A DNA stretch of 63,800 bases, taken from an uncultured Clostridia bacterium (GTDB lineage: Bacteria; Bacillota; Clostridia; Oscillospirales; CAG-272). Position 1 is the stretch's first letter; each line of letters starts with the position of its first letter. This document shows, piece after piece, positions 51,488 to 61,008 of the stretch. Under the pieces are notes generated by a model that worked only from the letters and a program-made list of their open reading frames with translations, was not told the DNA's origin and searched no databases. The translations under genes were made by a program, and so were the position numbers. The stretch is taken from positions 1-63,800 of the forward strand of contig CALWJT010000025.1 of the NCBI GenBank assembly GCA_944381075.1, in the 5' to 3' direction.

Positions 51488-52315
51488 TTATGGAAATATG
51501 ATATTCCGCACCCGCAGGACAAGCGGCAGTCCCGCCGCCTGCGCCATGCGAGCCGCCGCATCGAAGCCAAAGCCGAGGCTCTGCGCGCGATGGCTGTCGC
51601 TCGACAGCAGGCCGCATCCGCCATGCAAAGCGAGATACCGCAAGATCTCCTCCGACGGATACGGCGCCGCGCGGTATCCGCGCGACATCGCGCCGGTGTT
51701 CAGCTCGAAAGGGATCCCATAGGGCAGGAGCGCCGAGGCGGCGGACTGCCATGCCGCCCGATACCGCGGATGTCCGGCGGAAAAAAGCGCGCCGTCCTCG
51801 TTGAATTTTGTAATGAGATCAAAATGCCCGATGACATCCGCACCCGTTTTTCGGACAAGGTCGCGCACCGTCGCATAATAATCCTCCGCGACTGCCAGCA
51901 TGTCGCCGCCGTAATGCTTCTCCGCTGCGTCGACGAGCCGTTCCCTGGTGTCGTCGATGCAGAGGTGACAGCCATCTTTTTTTACATAATGCACGGAGCC
52001 GATGACAAAATCATAGCCGTCCGCAGAAGCCTCGGAAAAATAGTCCTGCTCGACGCCGCAGTAAATGCGGATCCTGTCCCGATATTTTTCCCGAAGCCGT
52101 GCGATCTCCTTCCGATACCGGACAGCGCCCTCCTCGCTCATGGAGAAATCCGTCTCGAACGGCATCGGCGCATGTCCGGAAAAGCCCAGCACAGAAAAGC
52201 CCTTTTCAATGGCCGCCTGTACCATTTCCTCCGCTGTATTTTCCCCGTCGCAAAATGTCGTATGCACGTGAAAATCTGCGCTCTGAAAATCAGAGGGCTT
52301 CCAAATTCCCGTCAT
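51488..52315 (-). CDS. hisK: Histidinol-phosphatase, PHP family
   Basis: 275 residues. It removes phosphate from histidinol phosphate, the step before HisD. PHP metal motifs: [12 protein letters not shown] (H-x-H), [23 protein letters not shown] (Glu), [26 protein letters not shown] and [15 protein letters not shown] near the C-terminus. This fills the gap left by a single-domain HisB that has no phosphatase part. It overlaps hisIE by four bases and is the last gene of the operon. Confidence 0.92.
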   Translation of the reverse strand: MTGIWKPSDFQSADFHVHTTFCDGENTAEEMVQAAIEKGFSVLGFSGHAPMPFETDFSMSEEGAVRYRKEIARLREKYRDRIRIYCGVEQDYFSEASADGYDFVIGSVHYVKKDGCHLCIDDTRERLVDAAEKHYGGDMLAVAEDYYATVRDLVRKTGADVIGHFDLITKFNEDGALFSAGHPRYRAAWQSAASALLPYGIPFELNTGAMSRGYRAAPYPSEEILRYLALHGGCGLLSSDSHRAQSLGFGFDAAARMAQAAGLPLVLRVRNIIFP

Positions 52316-52962
52316 TTCGTCATCTTCTCCTGCTTGACCTTATGATCGATGACATGCCTTCCTGCGAGCTCCCGCCGGACATCCTCCAGCGATATCCCAA
52401 GCTCCAGCATGAGGACCATCACATGATAGCAAAGATCGGCGATCTCATACACCGTCTCCTTTTTATCCTCCGCCTTGCCGGCGATGATGACCTCTGTCGA
52501 TTCCTCTCCGACCTTTTTGAGGATCTTGTCGAGTCCCTTTTCAAACAGATAGGTCGTATAAGAGCCCTCCTTCGGATGGAGCTTTCTGTCCACAATCAGC
52601 TCCATCAGCATATCCAAGGAAAACGCATGCCGGTCCGTACTTTCATACACCGGCTCGCCGAAGCAGGAATCCGAACCGGTATGACAGGCTGGACCGTCCT
52701 TTTCCACAAGGACCGTCAGCGCGTCGCGGTCGCAGTCCGCCGTTATACTCACGATATGCTGAAAATTCCCGCTGGTCTCCCCCTTGGTCCAAAGCTCCCC
52801 GCGGGACCGGCTCCAAAAGCAGGTGAGTCCCGTTTCCATGGAGCGAGCAAGGCTCTCTCTGTTCATATAGGCAAGCGTCAGCACCTTCCCGCTGTAAGCA
52901 TCTACGACAACAGCGGGAATCAGTCCCTTTTCATCAAATTTCAGTTCTCCAATATCAAGCAT
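52312..52962 (-). CDS. hisIE: Bifunctional phosphoribosyl-AMP cyclohydrolase / phosphoribosyl-ATP pyrophosphatase
   Basis: 216 residues, a fusion of HisI and HisE that performs steps 2 and 3. HisI (1-110): [37 protein letters not shown], and the metal-binding [13 protein letters not shown] followed by [10 protein letters not shown]. HisE (about 115-205): [13 protein letters not shown]-like segment ([20 protein letters not shown]) and [26 protein letters not shown] precedes ATG 52962. The 111-base gap to hisF holds a short palindrome (GGCGGCGCGCCGCC) directly before the ribosome site, which might modulate translation. Confidence 0.95.
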   Translation of the reverse strand: MLDIGELKFDEKGLIPAVVVDAYSGKVLTLAYMNRESLARSMETGLTCFWSRSRGELWTKGETSGNFQHIVSITADCDRDALTVLVEKDGPACHTGSDSCFGEPVYESTDRHAFSLDMLMELIVDRKLHPKEGSYTTYLFEKGLDKILKKVGEESTEVIIAGKAEDKKETVYEIADLCYHVMVLMLELGISLEDVRRELAGRHVIDHKVKQEKMTK

Positions 52963-53073
52963 ACAACACCTCCCGGCGGCGCGCCGCCGTTTTCAATCGA
53001 ATGATCTCCTTTTTGCCGCAAAGCCGGTCTCCACCCTTTTTGCAGGGAGACAGACGCAAGAAAATCCCTCCGC

Positions 53074-53835
53074 TTACATCAGGCGGACCGGAACGCCTGC
53101 CTTCTGAAGCGCGAGTTTCAGCTCTCCGATCCCGACCTCGCCATAGTGAAAAATGGAAGCGGCAAGTCCTGCGTCCACGCGCGGCAGCGTGCGGAACAGC
53201 GTGACAAAATCCGAGATGCCGCCGGCGCCGCCGGATGCGATGACGGGGACATCCACAGCGCCTGAGACCGCCTCCAGCATCTCAAGGTCAAAGCCGGACC
53301 GCACGCCGTCCGTGTCGATGGAATTGAGCACGATCTCGCCGGCGCCCCGCTCCACGCCCTCTCGAATCCACGCGACGGCTTCCCTTCCGGTATTTTCTCT
53401 GCCCCCTTTTGCAAAGACGCGGAACACACCATCCACGCGCTTCACATCGGAGGAAAGCACGACGCATTGGTTTCCGTATTTCTTCGCCGCCGCATCGATG
53501 AGCGAAGGGTCCGCCAGCGCTCCGGAATTGACGCTGACCTTATCCGCCCCGCACTTGAGCACACGATCGAAATCCGCAAGCGAGCGGATGCCGCCGCCGA
53601 CCGTCAGCGGGATGAAAACCTTCCCCGCCACCTCGCGGAGAATATCCGTAAAAAGGGAGCGTTCCTCCGCCGACGCCGTGATATCATAAAAAACCAGCTC
53701 GTCCGCGCCGGACTCGCTGTAAAATTTCGCAAGCTTCACCGGCGAGGAGACATCGCAAAGGCCAAGGAAGTTCACGCCCTTGACGACGCGCCCATCTTTC
53801 ACGTCAAGGCATGGAATAATTCGTTTTGTCGTCAT
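53074..53835 (-). CDS. hisF: Imidazole glycerol phosphate synthase, cyclase subunit HisF
   Basis: 253 residues, TIM barrel. With HisH it turns PRFAR and ammonia into IGP and AICAR. Marks: RIIPCLDVKDGRVVKGVNFL with the catalytic Asp, FIPLTVGGGIRSLADFDRVL, ADKVSVNSGALADP, VVLSSDVKRVDGVFRVFAKG (usual second catalytic Asp region), GAGEIVLNSIDTDGVRSGFD and VPVIASGGAGG. It overlaps hisA by four bases. Confidence 0.96.
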   Translation of the reverse strand: MTTKRIIPCLDVKDGRVVKGVNFLGLCDVSSPVKLAKFYSESGADELVFYDITASAEERSLFTDILREVAGKVFIPLTVGGGIRSLADFDRVLKCGADKVSVNSGALADPSLIDAAAKKYGNQCVVLSSDVKRVDGVFRVFAKGGRENTGREAVAWIREGVERGAGEIVLNSIDTDGVRSGFDLEMLEAVSGAVDVPVIASGGAGGISDFVTLFRTLPRVDAGLAASIFHYGEVGIGELKLALQKAGVPVRLM

Positions 53836-54551
53836 CTTGCCGCCTCCACCGCTTCTCGGATGTCCAGCGCACCCGTATAATACGCCTTGCCAATGATCGC
53901 GCCGGAAACGCCGATGCGCGCGAGCGCACGGATGTCGTCGAGCGAGGATACGCCGCCGGACGCGATGACAGAAAGCGTCGGATACCGCTCCGATATCTCA
54001 CGGTACAGCGCAAGACCTGCCCCCCGCATCGCACCGTCACGCGAGATATCGGTACAGATAATGGTCGTGACGCCATCCGACAAAAGACGGGCAAGGAAAT
54101 CCGCATAATGCAGAGCGGATTGCTCCGTCCAGCCGCGGATAGCGACAAAGCCGTCCCGAATATCGACGCCGACCGCGACCCTGTCCGTCCCGTACCGCCG
54201 CACCGCTTCCGATACGAAGCCGCTTTCCGTCACAGCGGCGGTACCGAGGATCACACGGGATACGCCCGCGGAAAGATACGTCTCTATCACGGAAAAGTCG
54301 CGGATGCCGCCCCCTACCTCGCAGAATAATCCTGCCTCCCGCACGATCTTCTGGATTACGCCGAGATTGGGCGTCCTGCCGGAGCGCGCGCCCTCCAAAT
54401 CGACGAGATGGAGATTTTCCGCCCCGCATTCCCGGAACCTGCGGGCAAGCGCCGCAGGTTCCCCGTCATATACCGTCATTTTGTCATAATCGCCCTGATA
54501 CAGCCTTACGGCTTTTCCTGCGTAAAGGTCGATGGCCGGATAAATTTTCAT
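53832..54551 (-). CDS. hisA: Phosphoribosylformimino-5-aminoimidazole carboxamide ribotide isomerase HisA
   Basis: 239 residues from ATG 54551, with GGGAGG seven bases upstream; the frame extends further but without a start site. TIM barrel with catalytic Asp in IYPAIDLYAGKAVRLYQGDY and the second Asp in TTIICTDISRDGAMRGAGLA. LHLVDLEGARSGR and CEVGGGIRDFSVIETYLSAG are conserved. It sits 14 bases after hisH and overlaps hisF. Confidence 0.96.
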   Translation of the reverse strand: MKIYPAIDLYAGKAVRLYQGDYDKMTVYDGEPAALARRFRECGAENLHLVDLEGARSGRTPNLGVIQKIVREAGLFCEVGGGIRDFSVIETYLSAGVSRVILGTAAVTESGFVSEAVRRYGTDRVAVGVDIRDGFVAIRGWTEQSALHYADFLARLLSDGVTTIICTDISRDGAMRGAGLALYREISERYPTLSVIASGGVSSLDDIRALARIGVSGAIIGKAYYTGALDIREAVEAAR

Positions 54552-54565
54552 GATATTCCTCCCTT

Positions 54566-55177
54566 TTACAGCTCGCAGAATGCGCGCAGGATGGAAAGTC
54601 CGACATTCCCGCTCTTTTCCGGATGGAACTGACATCCCAGCACGCTGCCCTTTGCCACGGCCGCCGTGAGCGGCGCGCCGTATTCCGCCGTCGCAATGAC
54701 CGCATCCCCACAGTCCACGGCGGCGTAGGAATGGACGAAATATACCGAATCGCCGTCTTTGATATATCGGAAAAGGGGATGGCGTGCTCCCGTAAAATGC
54801 AGCGCATTCCATCCGATATGCGGGATCTTGAGTCCTGCGGGTATCTGCTCCGCGATTGGCCGCACGGTGCCCGGGATCAGCGCCAGTCCTTCATGCTCGC
54901 CGAATTCATAGCTTTTTTCAAACAGGAGCTGCATGCCAAGGCAGATACCGAGCAGCGGCTTCCCCTCCCGTGCCTCCTCCCGAAGAAGAGAAAAAAGTCC
55001 GCTCTCCCGCAGCTTTTTTACCGCATCGGCAAATGCGCCGACGCCGGGCAGGAGGATCTTATCCGCCGAGCGGATGGCGTCGGCCTCCCCCGTCACAAAA
55101 GCGTCCGCGCCAACGGCCGAGAGGGAGGAAGCAAGAGAGAACAGGTTCCCCACCCCATAATCTACAACAGCAATCAT
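54566..55177 (-). CDS. hisH: Imidazole glycerol phosphate synthase, glutaminase subunit HisH
   Basis: 203 residues, class I glutamine amidotransferase that feeds ammonia to HisF. The nucleophile Cys is in PLLGICLGMQLLFEKSYEFG and the His-Glu partners in VLGCQFHPEKSGNVG. The N-terminus is IAVVDYGVGNLFSLASSL, typical of the family. AAGGAG precedes ATG 55177; hisB ends 36 bases upstream. Confidence 0.96.
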   Translation of the reverse strand: MIAVVDYGVGNLFSLASSLSAVGADAFVTGEADAIRSADKILLPGVGAFADAVKKLRESGLFSLLREEAREGKPLLGICLGMQLLFEKSYEFGEHEGLALIPGTVRPIAEQIPAGLKIPHIGWNALHFTGARHPLFRYIKDGDSVYFVHSYAAVDCGDAVIATAEYGAPLTAAVAKGSVLGCQFHPEKSGNVGLSILRAFCEL

Positions 55178-55213
55178 AAAAACTCCTTCTCCGCTGTCCG
55201 CGGTTCCGTTGAA

Positions 55214-55804
55214 TCAAACCAAAAGGCCCTTGGTCGAAGGGATCTCTCCTGCCGAATCCGGATCGATGCGCACGGCTGCGCGCAGTGTACGCGCCGTACT
55301 TTTGAAAGCGCCCTCGATGATATGATGCGAATTTTTCCCCGCAAGCTGTCTTATATGCAGCGTAATGCCGGCGCGGCGCGCAAACGCCTCGAAAAATTCT
55401 TCGGCAAGCTCCGTATCGAAAACGCCCACCTTTTCCGTCGGGATTTTCATTCGATACACCAGCTTTCCCCTGCCGGAAAGGTCGGCAGCCGTAAGGATCA
55501 GCGCCTCGTCCATCGGCAGGATGCAGTGTCCATACCGCGTCACGCCGCGCATATCCCCGAGCGCTGTGCGCATTGCATCGCCAAGGCAGATGCCGATGTC
55601 CTCCGTCGTGTGATGGAAGTCCACATCCGTGTCGCCCTTGCAGCGAAGGAAAAGATCGAATCTGCCGTGTTTGGCAAACAGCGTCAGCATATGGTCGAGA
55701 AAGCCGCACCCTGTTCCGATATCGGAGATGCCCGTCCCGTCAAGGGAAAGCCGCAGCTCTATGTCCGTTTCGGCCGTCTTGCGCCGGATCTCACTTTGTC
55801 TCAC
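55214..55804 (-). CDS. hisB: Imidazoleglycerol-phosphate dehydratase HisB (single domain)
   Basis: 196 residues from GTG 55804, with GGAGG six bases upstream inside the end of hisC. Two Mn-binding repeats are visible: GCGFLDHMLTLFAKHGRFDL with DVDFHHTTEDIGICLGDA, and the second LHIRQLAGKNSHHIIEGAFK. It dehydrates IGP to imidazole acetol phosphate. No phosphatase domain, in agreement with the separate PHP phosphatase at the operon end. It overlaps hisC by 14 bases. Confidence 0.96.
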   Translation of the reverse strand: MRQSEIRRKTAETDIELRLSLDGTGISDIGTGCGFLDHMLTLFAKHGRFDLFLRCKGDTDVDFHHTTEDIGICLGDAMRTALGDMRGVTRYGHCILPMDEALILTAADLSGRGKLVYRMKIPTEKVGVFDTELAEEFFEAFARRAGITLHIRQLAGKNSHHIIEGAFKSTARTLRAAVRIDPDSAGEIPSTKGLLV

Positions 55805-56900
55805 GCTTTGCCTCCTTTCCCGTCCCGTCGGGGCCCTCCTCCAAAATTTCTTTTATCGCCGAAAGCAGCGTCTCCATCTGCTCAGGCGTACCGACCGTGA
55901 TCCGGTTATACGCCCGGATGCGAGGCACCGCAAAATGACGCACAAGGATCCCGCGTCTGCGAAGCGCAAGAGCAAGCGCCTCGCCCTCTATCTTCTCGGA
56001 ACGCGCAAACAAAAAATTCGCTTTCGAATCCGTCACCTCAAAGCCAAGCGCAAGCAGCGCTTCCTTTGTCGTCTCCCGTGTGCGCGCGATTTTCCGGCAG
56101 TTTTCTTTATAATAGCCGTCGTCAAGAAGCGCCGCCCGCCCCGCTGCCGCCGTCATCCGGTTGACGTTATAGGGGTTTGTGGAATACTGAATCGTTTTCA
56201 GGTCCCGGATAAGCGCCGGATTCCCGATGCCAAAGCCAAGCCTTGCGCCCGCCATGCTGCGGGATTTGGAAAAGGTGCCCGTCACAAGCAGATTGTCGTA
56301 TTTTTTTACAAGCGGCACAGCGCTTTCCGCGCCGAAATCCACATATGCCTCGTCGATAATCACGACATGCCGGAGATTGGAAGCCACAATCTCCTCTATC
56401 GCGGAAAGCGGGAGCGCGAGTCCTGTCGGCGCGTTCGGATTGGCAAGGACAATGTTTTTTCCGATCCCGACATAATCGGATACGCGCACGGAAAAATCCT
56501 CCGCCAGCGGGATTTCTTCATACGGAATGCCGGACAGCGCCGCAAAAACCGGATAAAACCCGTAGGTGACATCCGGAAATACGATGGGATGATCTGCGTC
56601 GGAAAAAGCCATAAACGCGAAATTCAAAACCTCGTCCGAGCCGTTGGTCATGATGAGGCAGTCCTGCGGAACGTCAAAATAGGAAGAGGCAGTTTTCACA
56701 AGCTCCGTACACGCAGGATCGGAATAAAGCTCGAGCCGCCCGCATTCCGCCGCGACCGCCTCCATAACGGGAGCGGACGGCGGATACGGGGACTCATTGG
56801 TGTTAAGCTTGATATACCGCCGGTCGCGCGGCTGCTCGCCGGGCGTATAGGCGGTAAGGTTTTTATATTTCTCGCTGAAGAACCGGCTCATGGGACTCAT
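55791..56900 (-). CDS. hisC: Histidinol-phosphate aminotransferase HisC
   Basis: 369 residues, fold-type I PLP enzyme. Marks: IKLNTNESPYPPSAPVMEAV, LIMTNGSDEVLNFAFMAFSD, NIVLANPNAPTGLALPLSAI, VVIIDEAYVDFGAESAV, and the PLP lysine in LLVTGTFSKSRSMAGARLGF. ATG 56900 overlaps the hisD stop (ATGA); an internal Met three codons later is possible. Confidence 0.95.
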   Translation of the reverse strand: MSPMSRFFSEKYKNLTAYTPGEQPRDRRYIKLNTNESPYPPSAPVMEAVAAECGRLELYSDPACTELVKTASSYFDVPQDCLIMTNGSDEVLNFAFMAFSDADHPIVFPDVTYGFYPVFAALSGIPYEEIPLAEDFSVRVSDYVGIGKNIVLANPNAPTGLALPLSAIEEIVASNLRHVVIIDEAYVDFGAESAVPLVKKYDNLLVTGTFSKSRSMAGARLGFGIGNPALIRDLKTIQYSTNPYNVNRMTAAAGRAALLDDGYYKENCRKIARTRETTKEALLALGFEVTDSKANFLFARSEKIEGEALALALRRRGILVRHFAVPRIRAYNRITVGTPEQMETLLSAIKEILEEGPDGTGKEAKRETK

Positions 56901-58195
56901 CCCCTTTCTTTTTCGGAGGCCGGCTCCTGAAATCGGGAAAGCGCGCTTCTCGCATGCGCGGAAAGCCCTTCCTTCTCGGCGAAGTACGCAACGTCCTTCG
57001 CTACCGCGGCAAGCGCATCCTTTGTAAAGTAGGTAAACTGCGATTTCTTCACAAAATCGTCGACGGAAAGAGGACTGGAAAAGCGCGCCGTCCCGCCGGT
57101 CGGAAGCGTATGGTTCGGTCCCGCAAGATAATCGCCCAGCGCCTCAGGACAATGCTTCCCCATAAAGATAGAGCCGGCGTTGCGGACAGCGTCCAGATAA
57201 TCAAAGGGATGGTCGACGCAAAGCTCCAGATGCTCCGGCGCGATCTCATTGGCAATATCGATGGCCTCTTCTATCGTTTCCGCAAGAATGATTTTTCCGT
57301 TTCGATCAATGGATTCTCTCGCGATCTCAAAGCGAGGCAGAAGAGCAAGCTGCCGTTCGAGCTCCTGCGCTACGGCCTCGGCAAGCGAAAGACTATCCGT
57401 CACAAGGACGGCGCTTGCCATTTTGTCGTGCTCCGCTTGGGAAAGCATGTCCGCCGCAACAATGGCAGGAGAAGCGGTCCCGTCTGCCACAATCAGGATC
57501 TCGGATGGCCCTGCGATCATATCGACGGCGACTTTTCCAAATACCTGCTTTTTCGCCTCCGCGACAAAAGCATTGCCCGGCCCTACGATCTTATCCACCG
57601 CCGGGATGCTTTCCGTCCCATAGGCAAGCGCCGCCACCGCCTGCGCGCCGCCGATCTTGAAGATCCGGTCCACGCCCGCAGTCTTTGCCGCTGCCAGGAT
57701 AGCGGGATTCACCCTTCCGTCCCGCCCCGGCGGCGTCGTCATCACAAGGGTCTCGCAGCCCGCGATCTTTGCAGGGATGCTGTCCATGAGCACCGTGGAG
57801 GGATATGCCGCCGTGCCGCCCGGAACATAAAGCCCGACCCTTGCAATCGGCATGACCTTCTGTCCCATCACAACGCCGTTCTTCTCGCTGATAAGAAAGC
57901 TTCCGCGCACCTGTCTTTCGTGGAATGCACGGATATTCTCCGCCGCCTCCTCCAAAATCCGGAGAAATTCCGGCTCTACCTGAGCCGCCCCTTCTTCCAG
58001 CTCCGCCTTTGTCACCTCAAGGTCCGTAAGCTGCACTCCGTCGAATTTTTCCGTATACATGCGCAGCGCCGTATCCCCGTGCGCGCGCACATTTCTTAAA
58101 ATCTCCGAGACAGCATCCGAAACGTCGGCCGTCCGCGGATCCCGAATAAAAATTTCGTTTTTTGATACCTTCTTGCAGTCGAGAATGGGTAGCAT
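56897..58195 (-). CDS. hisD: Histidinol dehydrogenase HisD
   Basis: 432 residues, standard length. It oxidises histidinol to histidine in two NAD+ steps with one Zn2+. Marks: VMPIARVGLYVPGGTAAYPS, IFKIGGAQAVAALAYGTESI, VDKIVGPGNAFVAEAKKQVF, VAVDMIAGPSEILIVADGTA, DMLSQAEHDKMASAVLVTDS (Zn-binding Gln/His) and GPNHTLPTGGTARFSSPLSV. It follows hisG by 32 bases and is coupled to hisC. Confidence 0.96.
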   Translation of the reverse strand: MLPILDCKKVSKNEIFIRDPRTADVSDAVSEILRNVRAHGDTALRMYTEKFDGVQLTDLEVTKAELEEGAAQVEPEFLRILEEAAENIRAFHERQVRGSFLISEKNGVVMGQKVMPIARVGLYVPGGTAAYPSTVLMDSIPAKIAGCETLVMTTPPGRDGRVNPAILAAAKTAGVDRIFKIGGAQAVAALAYGTESIPAVDKIVGPGNAFVAEAKKQVFGKVAVDMIAGPSEILIVADGTASPAIVAADMLSQAEHDKMASAVLVTDSLSLAEAVAQELERQLALLPRFEIARESIDRNGKIILAETIEEAIDIANEIAPEHLELCVDHPFDYLDAVRNAGSIFMGKHCPEALGDYLAGPNHTLPTGGTARFSSPLSVDDFVKKSQFTYFTKDALAAVAKDVAYFAEKEGLSAHARSALSRFQEPASEKERG

Positions 58196-58227
58196 TGCCT
58201 CTTTCCTTTCTATCTGCGCGGCAGACG

Positions 58228-58875
58228 TTACCGTCCGCGCCGGAATTCTGCGGATACCGCCGCAAGTCCTCGGCAGATCCGCTCTATCTTTTCGCTTTTG
58301 AATTTGAAATTTGCCTTGTTGGCGATCAGTCTTGCACTGATGGGAACGATGGTCTCGATCGGTTCGAGATCGTTTTCCGCGAGGGTCTTCCCCGTCTCAA
58401 CGATATCGACGATGACATCGGAAAGTCCGAGGATCGGCGCAAGCTCGATGGAACCGTTCAAATGGATGATGTCGATATCACGGCACTTTTTCCCGTAATG
58501 CTCCTTTGCGATGTTCGCAAATTTCGTCGCCACGCGAAGTGTGCGTTCCGTATCGTCGCGGAAGCCCTTTTTCGCCGCGACCGCCATCCGGCATCTGCCG
58601 ATGCCGAGGTCGAGCAGCTCATAGATATCCGGCGCATATTCGAGAAGGATATCCTTTCCCGCAACGCCGACGTCCGCCGCACCGCGCTCGACATAAATCG
58701 CTACATCCGACGGCTTTACCCAGAAAAAGCGAAGCCCCTTTTCCCGATTTTCAAAAATCAGCTTCCGCCCCGGCTCCCGCAGAGCGGGACAATCGAAGCC
58801 TGCGTGCTCGAACATATCATATACGGTCTCCCCCAGCCGGCCCTTCGGCAGGGCTATGTCAATCATGCTGCTCAA
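58228..58875 (-). CDS. hisG: ATP phosphoribosyltransferase catalytic subunit, short form HisG
   Basis: 215 residues, the short HisG that lacks the C-terminal regulatory domain and needs HisZ. It starts the pathway by joining ATP and PRPP. Marks: IDIALPKGRLGETVYDMFEH, the GAADVGVAGKDILLEYAPDI motif, and DVIVDIVETGKTLAENDLEP (PRPP-binding). TTG 58875, ten bases after GGGAGG, is preferred; ATG 58866 is three codons later. It overlaps hisZ by 17 bases. Confidence 0.95.
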   Translation of the reverse strand: MSSMIDIALPKGRLGETVYDMFEHAGFDCPALREPGRKLIFENREKGLRFFWVKPSDVAIYVERGAADVGVAGKDILLEYAPDIYELLDLGIGRCRMAVAAKKGFRDDTERTLRVATKFANIAKEHYGKKCRDIDIIHLNGSIELAPILGLSDVIVDIVETGKTLAENDLEPIETIVPISARLIANKANFKFKSEKIERICRGLAAVSAEFRRGR

Positions 58876-59983
58876 GTATTTCCAGCCTCCCGTCCCTCAG
58901 ACGCACTATGCGCCGCACTTCGATCCCCTCCGGCACCGTTTTCTCGGCAAGAACGCTGCCCTCGCCCGTCAGGGCTCCCACCGCTTTCATCAGCTCACAC
59001 ACGTCCGTGTCCGCTTCATACAGCAAAAGGGTGTCCGCATCATACCCGCGCGGGCGATGAGGGAGCCGCTCCAGCAAATCGAGATAAACGGCAAAGCCTG
59101 CGGCGCCGGATTTTCTTCCCATCCGGTGCATCAGCCCGTCGTACTGTCCGCCGGAAAGGATCCCCTCCGGAACACCGTCAACGAATCCGCGGAATACGAT
59201 GCCGCTGTAATAATTCATATCGTTCACGACGGAAAAATCGATATGGAGCCCCCGCTCCAGTCCTGCCGCGCCGAGCGCTGTTACGACCGACTCCAGCTCA
59301 TGTAGCGCCGAGCGCGCCTGTCCCTGCGTACAAAGCCCGCGCATCACCGGAAAAACATCCTCCGGCCTTCCATAGGTCCCGACAAGCAAAGCCAGCTTTT
59401 CTGCAAGCGCATCCGGCGCGGCGCATTCCCGGCAGATCTCCCGTATCTCATGCACGTTTTTTTCCCCGATGCAGCGAAGGATGTGCGCCTTCCTCTCCTG
59501 GGATGCCGGAACAGCGTCCACCAGCGGCGATACGATCCCCATATGAGAAAGATCGAGAAGATAGGTCCCGCTGACCGCGGCAAGACTTTTTGCCGCCAGC
59601 ATCACCACCTCCGAGAGCGAATAGACGTCGATGTCCCCGATACATTCGAGCCCCGTCTGCATGATCTCCTTGAAGGTATGGGTACTGCCCGAGATCCGAT
59701 AGACGTTTTCGTTGTAATAAACCTTCTGCGTCACACCGGGCATATCCTTGGAGTTCTGTATGATCGAAAGCGTTACATCCGGTTTTAGGGCAAGGAGCTT
59801 GCCATCCGTATCGGTGAACGTGATCACCCCGTCCCCTACAAGAAAATCCTTATTTCTCACATAAAGATCGTATTCCTCGAATTTGCTCATTTTAAACTGA
59901 GAATATCCGTATTTTTTATAGAGCGCCCGCAATTCCAGCATCACATGCTCTTCGCTTTTGAGCACGGTCTCATCCAATCCCAT
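58859..59983 (-). CDS. hisZ: ATP phosphoribosyltransferase regulatory subunit HisZ
   Basis: 374 residues, a HisRS paralogue without the anticodon-binding domain. It activates short HisG and carries histidine feedback. Class II synthetase traces: ALKPDVTLSIIQNSKDMPGV, YNENVYRISGSTHTFKEIMQ and ILSGGQYDGLMHRMG, where the synthetase has SGGRYD. Compared with HisS in this window it lacks the RGLDYY-type and C-terminal segments in intact form (YYSGIVFRGFVDG instead). It is first in the operon. Confidence 0.93.
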   Translation of the reverse strand: MGLDETVLKSEEHVMLELRALYKKYGYSQFKMSKFEEYDLYVRNKDFLVGDGVITFTDTDGKLLALKPDVTLSIIQNSKDMPGVTQKVYYNENVYRISGSTHTFKEIMQTGLECIGDIDVYSLSEVVMLAAKSLAAVSGTYLLDLSHMGIVSPLVDAVPASQERKAHILRCIGEKNVHEIREICRECAAPDALAEKLALLVGTYGRPEDVFPVMRGLCTQGQARSALHELESVVTALGAAGLERGLHIDFSVVNDMNYYSGIVFRGFVDGVPEGILSGGQYDGLMHRMGRKSGAAGFAVYLDLLERLPHRPRGYDADTLLLYEADTDVCELMKAVGALTGEGSVLAEKTVPEGIEVRRIVRLRDGRLEILEQHD

Positions 59984-60013
59984 ATCCTACCGCCTTTTTT
60001 CAATCATAGTAGC

Positions 60014-60042
60014 ATTTTATCACGTTATCACAATAAAGTCAA
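60014..60042 (-). promoter_or_regulatory. Histidine operon promoter
   Basis: On the minus strand TTGACT, 17 bases, extended TGA-TAAAAT. The leader is only about 25 bases, so there is no T-box or peptide attenuator. Confidence 0.85.
60017..60031. promoter_or_regulatory. Direct repeat over the his promoter -10
   Basis: TTATCAC occurs twice with one base between (GTGATAA on the minus strand), covering the -10 box and adjoining spacer. It is placed like a repressor site; the regulator is unknown. Confidence 0.4.
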
Positions 60043-60136
60043 GAGGGTTTACAGATTTTTTCTATCTGGGGTGCCGGATAAAATCCCCGCCGCTACAAAA
60101 AAAATCAGACGCGCTCCGATCCCTGTCCCTGAGCCT

Positions 60137-60186
60137 GAAAAAAAGCAGAATCCGGCGGACCTGCCGTCCGGATTCTGCTTTTTTCT
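60137..60186 (-). terminator. Terminator after the acyltransferase gene
   Basis: GCAGAATCCGG and CCGGATTCTGC pair around a GC-rich inner segment, with a run of T on the minus strand. The remaining gap 60043-60136 shows nothing else. Confidence 0.8.
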
Positions 60187-60216
60187 CCGCCGCCGGCCCC
60201 GGAAAAAAATACAGGG

Positions 60217-61008
60217 TCATGCAGACGGTCTCCATTCATACCGGATATATTCCACATTTTCCTTTCCCGCCGACGTCTTCACCATAAAATCATATACGTC
60301 ACGGCAGAGCCGTTCCTGCGCTTCCCTTGTCCCGAGCGTCCGATCGGGATAGAACGGCTCGCTCAGCGTCACCGTCACCGCCGGACGCCCAAAAAGGCGA
60401 AGCAGGCCGCGGCGGCGGCGATAGGTCGTCACCATCGCGATGGCAGGTACGCCCAGCTTTGCCGGATACCGGAACGAAGCGGATCGAAAGGGGCGGATCC
60501 CGGTATAATACGGCCATACATGCGCCTCCGGATAAATGGCAATGCCATTTTTTCCGGCGCATCTCGCTTCGACCGCCGAAAGAAACCTCTGCATTCCGGA
60601 AAAGCTGGTCGGCAGCGGAATGGCGCCGAGCATCATCACGATGTTTTTCAGAAAACGGATCGATACCGCGTCGGGATTTGCCACCGTATAGGCCCGCTTC
60701 GGGAACGTTACCATCGGCGGAATCAGGGGATCGAGAAGCTGGGTATGATTCCCGTACAGAAAAAAGCCGGTCTTCTTCAGTTTTCGGAGTACACGCCGGT
60801 TCTTGATTTTCATCCCCATGACGAGCCGGGTATAAACCCAGACGACAGGAACCGCCACCAGATAATACAGAAAAGAAGAGAAGAGCCTCCATAAAAACCC
60901 CGAACGAACAAAGGGAAAATCGCCGTCTACCCTCTTTCGGCTGATTTTCGTTCCTGCGAAGTCATCGTTCAGAGGATCGGAATAATAAACGGTTTTCTTC
61001 GGCTTCAT
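60217..61008 (-). CDS. PlsC-like lysophospholipid acyltransferase
   Basis: 263 residues from ATG 61008, which overlaps the glycosyltransferase stop (ATGA). One membrane segment (FSSFLYYLVAVPVVWVYTRL) precedes the acyltransferase domain. The catalytic box is FLYGNHTQLLDPLIP, where the usual NHxxxxD is complete (His, then Asp), and block III is GIAIYPEAHVWPYY, where PlsC has FPEGT. It moves an acyl chain to a lysophospholipid or glycolipid at the membrane. Coupling with a lipid-type glycosyltransferase suggests a shared membrane-lipid task. Confidence 0.85.
   Translation of the reverse strand: MKPKKTVYYSDPLNDDFAGTKISRKRVDGDFPFVRSGFLWRLFSSFLYYLVAVPVVWVYTRLVMGMKIKNRRVLRKLKKTGFFLYGNHTQLLDPLIPPMVTFPKRAYTVANPDAVSIRFLKNIVMMLGAIPLPTSFSGMQRFLSAVEARCAGKNGIAIYPEAHVWPYYTGIRPFRSASFRYPAKLGVPAIAMVTTYRRRRGLLRLFGRPAVTVTLSEPFYPDRTLGTREAQERLCRDVYDFMVKTSAGKENVEYIRYEWRPSA

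Noticed and set aside
59984-60013. Attenuator or T-box before the histidine operon
   Set aside because: The leader is about 25 bases with no His-rich frame or terminator.
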